Below, in pieces: positions 10,165 to 18,507 of a stretch of DNA of 64,000 nucleotides. The notes below the pieces were generated by a model. That model was not told the DNA's origin and did no database searches. It worked only from the letters and a program-made list of their open reading frames with translations. A program made the translations under genes and the position numbers. The stretch comes from Aquitalea magnusonii. Its GTDB lineage: Bacteria > Pseudomonadota > Gammaproteobacteria > Burkholderiales > Chromobacteriaceae. Where the stretch lies: NCBI RefSeq assembly GCF_002217795.2, contig NZ_AP018823.1:2728001-2792000 (forward strand), given 5' to 3'. Position 1 is the stretch's first letter; the number at the start of each line of letters is the position of its first letter.

Positions 10165-11204
10165 TGGCGACCGCACCACTGCCCGCCAGCGCACTGGCCC
10201 AGTCGCTGCGCCTGGGTTATCGCCTGCTGCTGGCCATCACCCTGCTGGCTGGCCTTGGCTGGTTGACTGCCCATGTCAGGCCCGTTCCTGCCGACAGCCA
10301 GGCGGTGGTGCTGCACTTTGGCGCCGTGGATAGGGTGCAGCGTGCCGGACTGCTGCTGGCCTGGCCCAGCCCCATCGACAGCATCATCTGGCTGCCTGCC
10401 ACCGAAAGACTGCAACAACGGCAGGTAGAAGGCCTCAGCCGCAATGCCCATGCGCTGGCGCTGGATGGTGCCGGGACATCATTGCAACAGATGGGTGACG
10501 AACTGGCCGGTTCCGGATATCTGCTGACAGGCGATGTGGGCGTGGTGCAGCTGAATGCCACCGTGTATTACCGCATCGACGATGCCGCCGCCTACGCCCG
10601 GCAGGGCGAACAGGCCCTGCCCGCGCTGGACCGGCTGGTGAGCGCCGCCGCCTTGCAGCTGAGCGCAGGCCGCGACCTGGACAGCATTCTGGTGACGCGC
10701 AGCAACCAGCCCTCCAGCCAGCAGGCCGAACTACGCGAGCGGCTGCGTGGCGAACTGGTGCAAGCGGTCAACCAGCGCCTGCAGCAACTGCGCCAGCGTG
10801 GTGTGCCGCTTGGCCTGCAAGTCGCCCGTATCGACCTGACATCCAGCCTGCCGCATGCCGCACAAGCGGCCTTTGACGCGGTACTGACCGCCGACCAGAC
10901 CGTCGAGCGGCAACTGGCGCAAGCCCAGACCGCCGCCGCCCGGCAACAACAGCAAGCCAGCGCTGCGGTCAGCACCATCCTGAACAGTGCCCACGCCCGT
11001 GCCGACGAACGGCTGGCCCAGGCCCGCAATGAAACCAGCGAAATCCTGGCGCTGGCACCGCGCATGCAACAGCCGGACGGGCCTGCCCTGCTGCGCCAGC
11101 TTTACCAGGACAAGATCCAGCAGGTACTGGCCAAGGCAGGCCAGGTCACCACCATGGACCCGGACAGCAGTGGCCGGGTGATTGTGCCGGGAGTCCGCCC
11201 GTGA
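10161..11204 (+). CDS. Third SPFH/HflK-like membrane protein of the operon
   Basis: A 347-residue protein with one N-terminal hydrophobic anchor (LLLAITLLAGLGWLTAHV), the SPFH start VPADSQAVVLHFGAVDRV, a domain containing GDVGVVQLNATVYYRI, and a C-terminal coiled coil with ARQQQQASAAVSTIL and ARADERLAQARNE. It starts at ATGATG overlapping the previous stop, and ends in a GTGA overlap with the ATPase start. Two prohibitin-like partners are the norm for HflKC; three in a row plus a metal pump is not the canonical arrangement. Confidence 0.76.
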   Translation: MMATAPLPASALAQSLRLGYRLLLAITLLAGLGWLTAHVRPVPADSQAVVLHFGAVDRVQRAGLLLAWPSPIDSIIWLPATERLQQRQVEGLSRNAHALALDGAGTSLQQMGDELAGSGYLLTGDVGVVQLNATVYYRIDDAAAYARQGEQALPALDRLVSAAALQLSAGRDLDSILVTRSNQPSSQQAELRERLRGELVQAVNQRLQQLRQRGVPLGLQVARIDLTSSLPHAAQAAFDAVLTADQTVERQLAQAQTAAARQQQQASAAVSTILNSAHARADERLAQARNETSEILALAPRMQQPDGPALLRQLYQDKIQQVLAKAGQVTTMDPDSSGRVIVPGVRP

Positions 11205-13117
11205 GCCAGTGCTGTTCCCATCCCCATCACGGCTTGCTGGATGCCGCCGAACAACAGCGCAGCGCCCGCCAGTTGCAACTGGCCTTGCTGGCCATCGGCC
11301 TGTTGCTGCTGGCCGGCATCTGGCACTTCCTGATTCCCGACGGGCAGATCATCGCCCAATGGCTGACCAGCGCCGCCGCGCTGCTGATGGCGGTACCGCT
11401 GCTGCGTGCCTCCTGGCACAGCCTGCAACACCCGGACCTGCACGGCATGACCGACCTGCTGGTGGCACTGGCCATGCTGGGTGCCTGGGCCAGCGGTAAC
11501 ACCCTCAGCGCCGCGCTGCTTCCCATCCTGATGGTGCTGGGCCATGTGCTGGAAGAACGCAGCCTGCTGGGTTCGCAGGAAGCCATCCGCGCGCTGGCCA
11601 GCCTTACCAGCAGCCGCAGCCGCCGCTATCAGGCCGACGGCAGTCTGGAAGAAGTGGACAACAGCCAGCTGCGTAGCGGCGACCGGGTGGAAGTACGACC
11701 GGGCGAGCGCATTCCGGCCGACGGCATGGTGGTGAGCGGGCAATCCAGCCTGGACACCTCGGCCATCACCGGCGAGGCCCTGCCGCAGGATGTCGTACCC
11801 GGCAGCCAGGTGTATGCCGGGGCGGTCAATCTGCAAGGCCTGCTGCAGCTGGAAGTCAGCCAGGTGGGTGAACAATCGGCGCTGGGGCGCATCAGCGCGC
11901 TGATGCAACAGGCCGAGCAAGCCAAACCGCCGGTCACCCGGCTGGTGGAGGGCCATGCGGGGGCCTATCTGGGACTGGTGCTGGCCATTGCCGCGCTGTG
12001 CTGGTTCATCAGCCGCGACAGCCAGGCCATGCTGGCCGTGCTGGTGGCCGCCTGTCCCTGCGCGCTGGTATTGGCCGCGCCCTCCACTGCCGTGGCCGGC
12101 GTGGCGGTGGCGGCGCGCCATGGTGTGCTGATCCGCGGGGCGGCTTTTCTGGAAGAGCTGGCCGATGTCAACGCGCTGGTCATCGACAAGACCGGCACCC
12201 TCACCAGCGGCCAGCTGGCAGTGCAGTCGGTAGAAACACTGGCGGCCGACAGCCCGGTGGAAGCAGTCTGGCTGGCAGCCGGGCTGGCCGCCTGCAGCAC
12301 CCATCCGGTCAGCCGCGCGCTGGCCGCTCTTGCCACAGACCAGGCCGCGCCCGCCTTGCGCAATGTGCAGGAACTGCCCGGCATGGGCATGCAGGCCGAC
12401 AGTGACTGGGGACAGGTGCTGCTGGGCCGCCCTGCCCTGTTGCAACAAATGGGCGTGCCTGGTGAACGGCCTGCGCGCAGCACTGCCTCGCTGACCGGAC
12501 TGGCGCTGGATGGCCGCCTGCTGGCCTGGTTCCATCTGGCCGACAGCCCGCGCGCCGAAGCCGCCGAGGCCATGCAGCAACTGCGCCAGCTGGGCCTGCA
12601 ACGGCAAATGCTGCTGACCGGCGACCACCGGCAGGCAGCAGCAGCGGTAGGCGAGGCGCTGGCCATGGACAGTGTGGTGGCGCAGGTGCTGCCCGCGGGC
12701 AAGCTCAAGGCGGTGCAGGCAGAAATCAGTGCCGGTTACCGCCCGCTGGTGGTAGGTGATGGCATCAACGACTCGCTGGCGCTGAAGGCCGGTGCGGTTG
12801 GCGTGGCCATGGGAGCCAGCGCAGCCGATATTGCCGTGGCCGCTGCCGATGTGGTGCTGATCAGCCATGACTTGCGCCGCCTGGCCACCGCCATCAGGCT
12901 TAGCCGCCTGTGCCGCCGCGTACTGGCGCAGAACGTGGTACTGGGGCTGGGCTGGGCGGTGGCACTCACCCTGCTGGCCGCCTTTGGCCTGCTGGGCAGT
13001 GCCGGCGTGCTGCTGGCGGCTGTGCTGCACAATCTGAGCACCCTGCTGGTGATGGCCAATGCCGGACGCTTGCTGCGCTTTCACGAGCCCTTGTCCGCCG
13101 TCACGCACAAGGGCTGA
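11201..13117 (+). CDS. P1B-type (heavy-metal) cation-translocating ATPase
   Basis: A 638-residue P-type ATPase starting at GTG (11201), overlapping the upstream stop. The metal-site CPC is at residues 285-287 in a membrane segment, the phosphorylation motif DKTGTLT at 329-335, the P1B His-Pro at 368-369 (STHP), and GDGIND at 519-524. The actuator loop reads TGEA rather than TGES. No soluble HMA domain is seen; instead the N-terminus has a CCSHPHH cluster that could bind metal. CPC pumps usually export Cu(I) or Zn/Cd/Pb; the substrate cannot be decided here. Coupling to three SPFH genes suggests the pump is assembled or controlled within an SPFH membrane microdomain. Confidence 0.88.
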   Translation: MSQCCSHPHHGLLDAAEQQRSARQLQLALLAIGLLLLAGIWHFLIPDGQIIAQWLTSAAALLMAVPLLRASWHSLQHPDLHGMTDLLVALAMLGAWASGNTLSAALLPILMVLGHVLEERSLLGSQEAIRALASLTSSRSRRYQADGSLEEVDNSQLRSGDRVEVRPGERIPADGMVVSGQSSLDTSAITGEALPQDVVPGSQVYAGAVNLQGLLQLEVSQVGEQSALGRISALMQQAEQAKPPVTRLVEGHAGAYLGLVLAIAALCWFISRDSQAMLAVLVAACPCALVLAAPSTAVAGVAVAARHGVLIRGAAFLEELADVNALVIDKTGTLTSGQLAVQSVETLAADSPVEAVWLAAGLAACSTHPVSRALAALATDQAAPALRNVQELPGMGMQADSDWGQVLLGRPALLQQMGVPGERPARSTASLTGLALDGRLLAWFHLADSPRAEAAEAMQQLRQLGLQRQMLLTGDHRQAAAAVGEALAMDSVVAQVLPAGKLKAVQAEISAGYRPLVVGDGINDSLALKAGAVGVAMGASAADIAVAAADVVLISHDLRRLATAIRLSRLCRRVLAQNVVLGLGWAVALTLLAAFGLLGSAGVLLAAVLHNLSTLLVMANAGRLLRFHEPLSAVTHKG

Positions 13118-13241
13118 GCGGCAATGCAGTGCGGCAAGGGCTATGTTGTATGCATTGCCCGCCAGTGCTGGCGCAAGCCTGCAGCTTTGTGTCCCGCCGC
13201 TGAATGTCAGCCCGGCGGCTTTGCCCTAGCATGGATGCACC

Positions 13242-13871
13242 ATGGAACTCGAAATCGCCAAAATATTTGTCGCCCTGCTGGTGCTGGTCAACCCGCTGGG
13301 GGCCATTCCCATCTTCATCAGCCTGACTCCCACATCCAGTCAGCTGGAACGCAAGCGCATTGCCCAAACCACCACGCTGGCGGTGGCGGTGGTGCTGTGT
13401 GTGTTTGCCGTGGTGGGCGAAACCCTGCTGCGCTTTCTGGGCATCAGCATCGGTTCCTTTCAGGTGGGCGGCGGCTTGCTGGTGATGCTGATTGCCATTG
13501 CGCTGATGAATGCCCAACCGGCCCCCACCAAGACCACCAAGGAAGAGCAGTCGGAGGCCGAGGCCAAAACCAATATCGCGGTGGTGCCGATGGCCATCCC
13601 CCTGCTCACCGGCCCCGGCACCATTTCCACCGTCATCATTTATGCTTCCACCGCCCACTCCTGGCTGCAGGTGGTGTATCTGCTGATCAGCAGCCTGCTG
13701 GTGGCCATTACCTGCTATGGAGCGCTGGTGCTGGCCTCCCCCATCAGCCGCCTGCTGGGGCAGACCGGCATCAATATCGTCAACCGGGTGATGGGCATGC
13801 TGCTGGCGGCGGTGTCAGTCGAGATCATCGTCGATGGCTTGTACCGGCTGTTTCCACAACTGTCGCGCTAA
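13242..13871 (+). CDS. MarC/UPF0056-family integral membrane protein
   Basis: A 209-residue protein of about six hydrophobic spans, with VLVNPLGAIPIFISLTP near the N-terminus and PLLTGPGTISTVI in the second half, the two signature segments of the MarC family. The family sits in the inner membrane; its function is unknown, and the old multiple-antibiotic-resistance link is not reliable. The stop codon TAA is itself the loop of a perfect stem (GTCGCGC/GCGCGAC, 13862-13878), which is not followed by T residues. The 124 bases from the ATPase suggest an independent unit. Confidence 0.87.
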   Translation: MELEIAKIFVALLVLVNPLGAIPIFISLTPTSSQLERKRIAQTTTLAVAVVLCVFAVVGETLLRFLGISIGSFQVGGGLLVMLIAIALMNAQPAPTKTTKEEQSEAEAKTNIAVVPMAIPLLTGPGTISTVIIYASTAHSWLQVVYLLISSLLVAITCYGALVLASPISRLLGQTGINIVNRVMGMLLAAVSVEIIVDGLYRLFPQLSR

Positions 13872-13956
13872 GCGCGACTGACCATAACCCTGTTGCCGTG
13901 TGGCTCCCGTCCCCTGTGACGCGATGCGCTGTTATTCAGCATGCCAAGGATGCCGT

Positions 13957-14098
13957 TTGATCTGGCGCAAACATCTGTACCGAATCTGTATTCACCCACC
14001 CGACATCCAATACGCGACAATAAACAGTAAGCCTTTGATTTTAAAAGTCAGATAAAAATCTGTACCGATAAACAGCTTTGGATCTGTGCATTGTCTGT
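13957..14098 (+). promoter_or_regulatory. Regulatory region upstream of ccoG with ATCTGT direct repeats and an FNR-like half dyad
   Basis: ATCTGTACCGA occurs twice (13973-13983 and 14058-14068), with related ATCTGT at 13984 and 14082, and TCTGT at 14094. Spacings of 11 or 24 bases keep pairs of copies on one helix face or nearly so. TTGATCTGGCGCAA (13957-13970) matches 8 of 10 fixed positions of the FNR/Anr consensus. Any factor that binds is unknown; the MocR protein encoded two genes downstream is one candidate. Confidence 0.35.
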
Positions 14099-14148
14099 CA
14101 TGGTGACAGCGCCTAAAAAGAGCGGGTTATCCTTCCGGAGCCCGCAGC

Positions 14149-15489
14149 ATGAGCCAGCCCGTCCCCATCAAGATTTACCCCCGCCTGACCAGCGGCCGTT
14201 TCAACAACATTCGCGTGGCACTGGTCATCCTCACCCAACTGGTTTTCCTCGGCCTGCCATGGCTGCAATGGAATCATCGCCAGGCGGTGCTGTTTGACCT
14301 GGAACGCCACCAGTTCTTCGTATTCGGTGCCAGCTTCTGGCCGGAGGACTTTGTCTATCTGGCCGCCCTGCTGGTGGTCAGCGCACTGGGCCTGTTCTGG
14401 TGGACCACGCTGGCCGGGCGGCTGTGGTGCGGTTATTCCTGTCCGCAAACGGTGTACACCCAGATCATGCTGTGGATAGAGCGGCTGGTGCTGGGCGACC
14501 ACAAGGCCAGACGCAAGCTGGATGCCGCCCCCAACAGCGCCGGCAAGCTGCTGAAAAAGGGGCTGGCCCACAGCCTGATGCTGCTGTTTTCGCTGTGGAC
14601 CGGCTTTTCGCTGGTGGCCTACTTTGCCCCGGCAGGCGAGTTGGCAAGCAATCTGTGGCAGGGCCAGGCCGGGCCGTGGGAGGTGTTCTGGATCCTGTTC
14701 TACGCGGCCTTCACCTATCTGCTGGCCGCGCTGTTACGGGAAAAAGTGTGCAGCCACATGTGCCCCTATGCCCGTTTCCAGGGTGCGATGTTCGACCGTG
14801 ACACGCTGATCATTTCCTACAATGCCCGCCGTGGTGAACCACGCGGCAAACAGGCCGACAAATCCGCCGGCGGCTGCATCGACTGCGGCATCTGCGTGCA
14901 GGTCTGCCCTACCGGCATCGACATCCGCAACGGCCTGCAATACGAATGCATCGGCTGCGCGGCCTGCATCGACGCCTGCGACCAGGTGATGGACCAGCTG
15001 CACGCTCCGCGCGGGCTGATCCGCTACACCAGCGAGGCCGCACTGGAAGGCAAGAGCAAGGGCAAACCGGCATGGCAGCGCCCACGCGTGCTGTTTTACA
15101 GCAGCCTGCTGCTGGGCATCATCGGCCTGTCAGTGTTCAGCTTTACCCAGCGCCTGCCGTTCAAGGCCGACATCCTGCGCGACCGCGCCAGCCTGGTGCG
15201 GGAAACCGACGATGGCTGGCTGGAAAACAGCTATAGTGTGCGGCTGATCAACAGCAGCGAATCCGCCCAGCGCCTGGCCATCAGCGTGGAAGGCCTGCCC
15301 GGCATCCGGCTGGTAGCGGCCACGCCGACAGTCAGCCTGGCCGCCACCGCCACCGAAACCATCGGTGTGCGGGTGCAGGTGGAGCCGCAACATGCAGCAC
15401 GCGGGGCCAATGACATCCGTTTTGTCATTCGTTCGCTGGAGCAGCCGGGTCATCTGCTGCAGGAAAAAAGCAGCTTTATCGGCGAATGA
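14149..15489 (+). CDS. ccoG: Cytochrome cbb3 oxidase accessory protein CcoG (FixG/RdxA family)
   Basis: A 446-residue membrane iron-sulfur protein. It has several N-terminal spans with WCGYSCPQTVYTQIM, then HMCPYARFQGAMFDRD, then two ferredoxin-type clusters (CIDCGICVQVCPTGID and CIGCAACIDACDQVMD), another span, and a C-terminal beta domain. CcoG is reported to act as a copper-handling reductase in assembly of cbb3-type oxidase. It normally sits with ccoNOP and ccoHIS, none of which is in this window, so here it is a detached copy. Its stop overlaps the start of the MocR gene by ATGA. Confidence 0.92.
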   Translation: MSQPVPIKIYPRLTSGRFNNIRVALVILTQLVFLGLPWLQWNHRQAVLFDLERHQFFVFGASFWPEDFVYLAALLVVSALGLFWWTTLAGRLWCGYSCPQTVYTQIMLWIERLVLGDHKARRKLDAAPNSAGKLLKKGLAHSLMLLFSLWTGFSLVAYFAPAGELASNLWQGQAGPWEVFWILFYAAFTYLLAALLREKVCSHMCPYARFQGAMFDRDTLIISYNARRGEPRGKQADKSAGGCIDCGICVQVCPTGIDIRNGLQYECIGCAACIDACDQVMDQLHAPRGLIRYTSEAALEGKSKGKPAWQRPRVLFYSSLLLGIIGLSVFSFTQRLPFKADILRDRASLVRETDDGWLENSYSVRLINSSESAQRLAISVEGLPGIRLVAATPTVSLAATATETIGVRVQVEPQHAARGANDIRFVIRSLEQPGHLLQEKSSFIGE

Positions 15490-16895
15490 GCGCCCCAACC
15501 GCGAGTAATCAGTCCATGAGCAAAACCCAGCAACTGGCGCAGTTGTTCCGCCACGCCATCGAGCAGGGCCAACTGCGCGCCGGTGACCGCATGCCCTCCT
15601 TGCGCCAGCTATGCCAGGACCATGCCGTCAGCCTGACCACCGCCCAGCGCGCTTATGCCGAGCTGGAGCGGCAGGGCTTGCTGCAGGCGCTGCCGCGCTC
15701 CGGCTTCCGCGTGTGTCCACCGGCAACGCGCGCGGCACCAGCCGAAACCGCCGCGCCGCAAACCCTGCGCATGGAACACCTGACCACCGCCCTGCCCATG
15801 CCCTGGGGCTGCCCCTTCATCAATCCGGCGCTGATCAACACCACACCGATGAACCGGGCGCTGGGCCGCGCCTTGCAGGATTACCGCGACGCCCTGTCCA
15901 GCACACCGCTGGAGGGCTTTGACGGCCTGCGCCGCGAACTGGGCCTGCATTATCTGAGTCAGGGCATTGCGCTGGCGGGGGACGAGCTGCTGATTACCTG
16001 CGGTGGCATGGAAGCACTCACCCTGGCCATGCGCGCGGCGGTCAGTGCCTCCGGCAGCCAGAGCATGGTAGTGGTGACGCCAGCCTTCCCGGCGGCGCTG
16101 GAACAACTACGCCATCTGGGCATTGCCATCCTGCCGGCAGCATTGTCCGAGCAAGGCAGCCTGGACCTGGCCGCAGTGGAAGAAACGCTGCACGAGCAAC
16201 GCCCGGCCGGCATCGTGCTGATGGCCAACTTCCAGCACCCCACCGGCCTTGTCATGCCGGAGGCGCAAAAGCGCGCGCTGGTGGCGCTGGCCGAGCAATA
16301 CCGGGTATGCATCATCGAGGACGACACCTACCGCGAACTGTACTTCGGCAAGCAGGGGGCCAGCCCGCTCAAGGCTTTTGATCGCAGCGGTACGGTGTTG
16401 CACTGTTCTTCCTTCAGCAAATCGCTGGCACCGGGCTATCGGGTAGGCTGGATTGCTGCCGGGCGACTGAGCGATACCGTGCGCGGACTGAAGCTGTGCA
16501 GCTCGCTGGGCACCCCCCTGCCCAGCCAGATGGCGCTGGCACGGCTGCTGGCCACCGGCCAGCACGGCGACATGCTGACCCGGCTGCGCGCCAGCCTGCG
16601 GCAGCGGCGCGATGCCATGGTGCAGCAAATCATGGAGAGTTTTCCGGCGGGCAGCCGCTTGCTGCGCGCCGAGGGCGGCTATTTCCAGTGGGTGGTGTTG
16701 CCCGAAGGGCTGGACTGTGCGGCCTTGCTGCCGCTGGCCATCGAACAGGGCATACATTATGCGCCGGCCACGCTGTTCTACCCGCACCCGGTAGCGGCCA
16801 ATGCCTTGCGGCTGAACTTCAGCTTTTTCGACCCGCTACACCAGCGCGAGGGCGTTGCCCTGTTAGGCGCACTGCTGCGGCAAGCCATGGAGTGA
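15486..16895 (+). CDS. MocR-type transcriptional regulator (GntR wHTH fused to aminotransferase domain)
   Basis: A 469-residue fusion. Residues about 10-80 form a GntR-like winged helix (AGDRMPSLRQLCQDHAVSL, then TTAQRAYAELERQGL). Residues about 110-469 form a class I aminotransferase fold with the PLP-binding lysine in SSFSKSLAPGYRVGW. MocR regulators use bound PLP to sense small amines or vitamin B6 status. Most are divergent from their target; this one overlaps ccoG by ATGA in the same direction, which is unusual. A start at the second in-frame ATG (MSKTQQLAQL, 15522) is also plausible. Confidence 0.88.
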   Translation: MSAPTASNQSMSKTQQLAQLFRHAIEQGQLRAGDRMPSLRQLCQDHAVSLTTAQRAYAELERQGLLQALPRSGFRVCPPATRAAPAETAAPQTLRMEHLTTALPMPWGCPFINPALINTTPMNRALGRALQDYRDALSSTPLEGFDGLRRELGLHYLSQGIALAGDELLITCGGMEALTLAMRAAVSASGSQSMVVVTPAFPAALEQLRHLGIAILPAALSEQGSLDLAAVEETLHEQRPAGIVLMANFQHPTGLVMPEAQKRALVALAEQYRVCIIEDDTYRELYFGKQGASPLKAFDRSGTVLHCSSFSKSLAPGYRVGWIAAGRLSDTVRGLKLCSSLGTPLPSQMALARLLATGQHGDMLTRLRASLRQRRDAMVQQIMESFPAGSRLLRAEGGYFQWVVLPEGLDCAALLPLAIEQGIHYAPATLFYPHPVAANALRLNFSFFDPLHQREGVALLGALLRQAME

Positions 16896-16913
16896 CAGCG
16901 CCCGCCCTGACGC

Positions 16914-17543
16914 TCAGCCCGGCGGCGTGGACGGGTCGGACTGGGCGGTCAGCGATTTGCGTTCGTACACCGCCTGCGCCAGTGTGCTCAGGTCGACATA
17001 TTCCAGCTCGCCGCCCACCGGCAGTCCGCGCGCAATGCGCGACACCTTGGGGCCGCGGCCCTTGAGCAGCTCGGCAATCATGTGGGCGGTGACTTCGCCC
17101 TCGGCAGTAAAATTGGTGGCAATCACCACCTCCTCCACCACCTCGTCCAGCGCCCGCACCATCAGCTTGTCCAGATTCACTTCCTTGGGGCCGATATTGT
17201 CCAGCGGCGAAATACGCCCCATCAGCACGAAATACAGGCCCTGATAGCATTTGGCCTGCTCCAGCGTCATCAGGTCGGCCGGCATTTCCACCACGCACAG
17301 CTGGTCTGGCCTGCGCTCCGGGTCGGCACAGATGCTGCACAGCGGGGTTTCGCTGAAGGTATTGCAGCGTTCGCAATGGGTGAGATGGTTCAGCGCCCGA
17401 TCCAGCGCCCGTGCCAGCTTGTCCGCCCCGGTCTTGTCCCGTTGCAGCAAATGGAAAGCCATGCGCTGGGCGGTTTTGGGGCCGACACCGGGCAGCACTT
17501 TCAGGGCAGCAATCAGTTGTTCAAGCGCGGGTGGGTTTTTCAT
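16914..17543 (-). CDS. recR: Recombination mediator protein RecR
   Basis: A 209-residue protein with a helix-hairpin-helix start ([17 protein letters not shown]), a four-cysteine zinc motif ([16 protein letters not shown]) and a Toprim domain. RecR works with RecO and RecF to load RecA at gaps in DNA. The ATG at 17541-17543 gives [20 protein letters not shown], the family start. It is slightly longer than usual (about 198) because of a Ser/Pro-rich tail. It is the last gene of the dnaX-ybaB-recR cluster, here separated from ybaB by a GFA-family gene and a dyad element. Confidence 0.95.
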   Translation of the reverse strand: MKNPPALEQLIAALKVLPGVGPKTAQRMAFHLLQRDKTGADKLARALDRALNHLTHCERCNTFSETPLCSICADPERRPDQLCVVEMPADLMTLEQAKCYQGLYFVLMGRISPLDNIGPKEVNLDKLMVRALDEVVEEVVIATNFTAEGEVTAHMIAELLKGRGPKVSRIARGLPVGGELEYVDLSTLAQAVYERKSLTAQSDPSTPPG

Positions 17544-17588
17544 CGGCAATCCGGAATACGGGTTTGGCAAAGGGGAACAGGCAAGGCA

Positions 17589-17993
17589 TCAGTCGTCCGG
17601 CGCGCCCTGCGGGTAACGCGGCAGGTCATCGTCCAGGTGAAACCAGGGAATGGCACTGGACGTCCATTCATGACAGTCAGGCCGCAATACCGCTGGCGTT
17701 TCCAGCGTGGGAACGGTGATTTCCACCCGCCCACTGCCATCGGTGCATTCATAAAACAGGGTGGAACCGCACTGCCCGCAAAAATGCCGCAGACCCAGCG
17801 CCGAGGAGCGGTAAGCGGTGGTGCTGCCTTGCCAGCGCACGGCACCGGCGGGGTACAGCGCTCCCAGGTACACCGGTGCGCCGCTGGCCTGCTGGCAGGT
17901 CTTGCAGTAACAGTAAGTCACGCTCAAGGGGCGGCCATGGCATTGATAGCGCACCGCCCCGCACAGACAACGCCCCTGCAATACCTGCTCCAT
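17589..17993 (-). CDS. GFA-family (CENP-V type) zinc protein
   Basis: A 134-residue protein with the zinc-binding pattern of the GFA fold: GRCLCGAVRY, then TYCYCKTCQQASGAP, then HFCGQCGSTLFYE. The family was named for a glutathione-dependent formaldehyde-activating enzyme, but most members are uncharacterised. The ATG at 17991-17993 is chosen because it begins just before the core (MEQVLQGRCLCGAV). The gene lies between ybaB and recR, an insertion into a normally tight operon, just downstream of an inverted-repeat element. Confidence 0.85.
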   Translation of the reverse strand: MEQVLQGRCLCGAVRYQCHGRPLSVTYCYCKTCQQASGAPVYLGALYPAGAVRWQGSTTAYRSSALGLRHFCGQCGSTLFYECTDGSGRVEITVPTLETPAVLRPDCHEWTSSAIPWFHLDDDLPRYPQGAPDD

Positions 17994-18057
17994 GCCGGCT
18001 CCCACTCCCACAGGCTGTCAATCATTGGCGGGCCCCGCCAGTTGCAAGGGGCTTGGA

Positions 18058-18164
18058 GCCGCTAACAAAAGCTCGTAGAGCACCCGAGTCAAGGCGCGCC
18101 GACGCAGACAGTACAGTGAGTACGGCAAGTCGGCGCAACGCAGAATCGGGGGTTTTGTGAGCGG
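18058..18164. repeat. 107-bp imperfect-palindrome element, copy A
   Basis: The ends are complementary: GCCGCTAACAAAA (18058-18070) against TTTTGTGAGCGG (18153-18164). Inside, GCGCCGAC pairs with GTCGGCGC, so the element can fold into a long hairpin. It resembles copy B at 24334 across its whole length, including the shared GCAGACAG and GTACGGCAAG. It directly abuts the ybaB stop codon and lies between ybaB and the GFA gene. No coding capacity is evident. Confidence 0.8.
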
Positions 18165-18167
18165 GTC

Positions 18168-18506
18168 TTAGAACGGCAGTTTCATGCCGGCCGGCAAGTT
18201 CAGGCCGTTGGTAAAGCCGGACATTTTTTCCTGGGAAGTGGCTTCCACCTTGCGTACCGCGTCGTTGACGGCGGCGGCAATCAGGTCTTCCAGCATTTCC
18301 TTGTCTTCCTTGGCATCGTCCAGCAGGCTGTCGTCGATGGACACGCGCTTCACATCGTGCGCACATGTCATGACGATTTTCACCAGACCGGCACCGGACT
18401 GGCCTTCCACTTCCACGGTGGCCAGTTCTTCCTGGGCCTTCTTCATGTTTTCCTGCATTTGCTGGGCTTGCTTCATCAGACCAGCGATACCGTTTTTACC
18501 GAACAT
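18168..18506 (-). CDS. ybaB: Nucleoid-associated protein of the YbaB/EbfC family
   Basis: A 112-residue protein starting [20 protein letters not shown], with the helical first half and [17 protein letters not shown] central strand of the family. YbaB/EbfC dimers bind DNA and coat the nucleoid. The ATG at 18504-18506 lies one base after the dnaX stop, so it is cotranscribed with dnaX. Length fits the usual 105-115 residues. Confidence 0.94.
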   Translation of the reverse strand: MFGKNGIAGLMKQAQQMQENMKKAQEELATVEVEGQSGAGLVKIVMTCAHDVKRVSIDDSLLDDAKEDKEMLEDLIAAAVNDAVRKVEATSQEKMSGFTNGLNLPAGMKLPF

Positions 18507-18507
18507 G

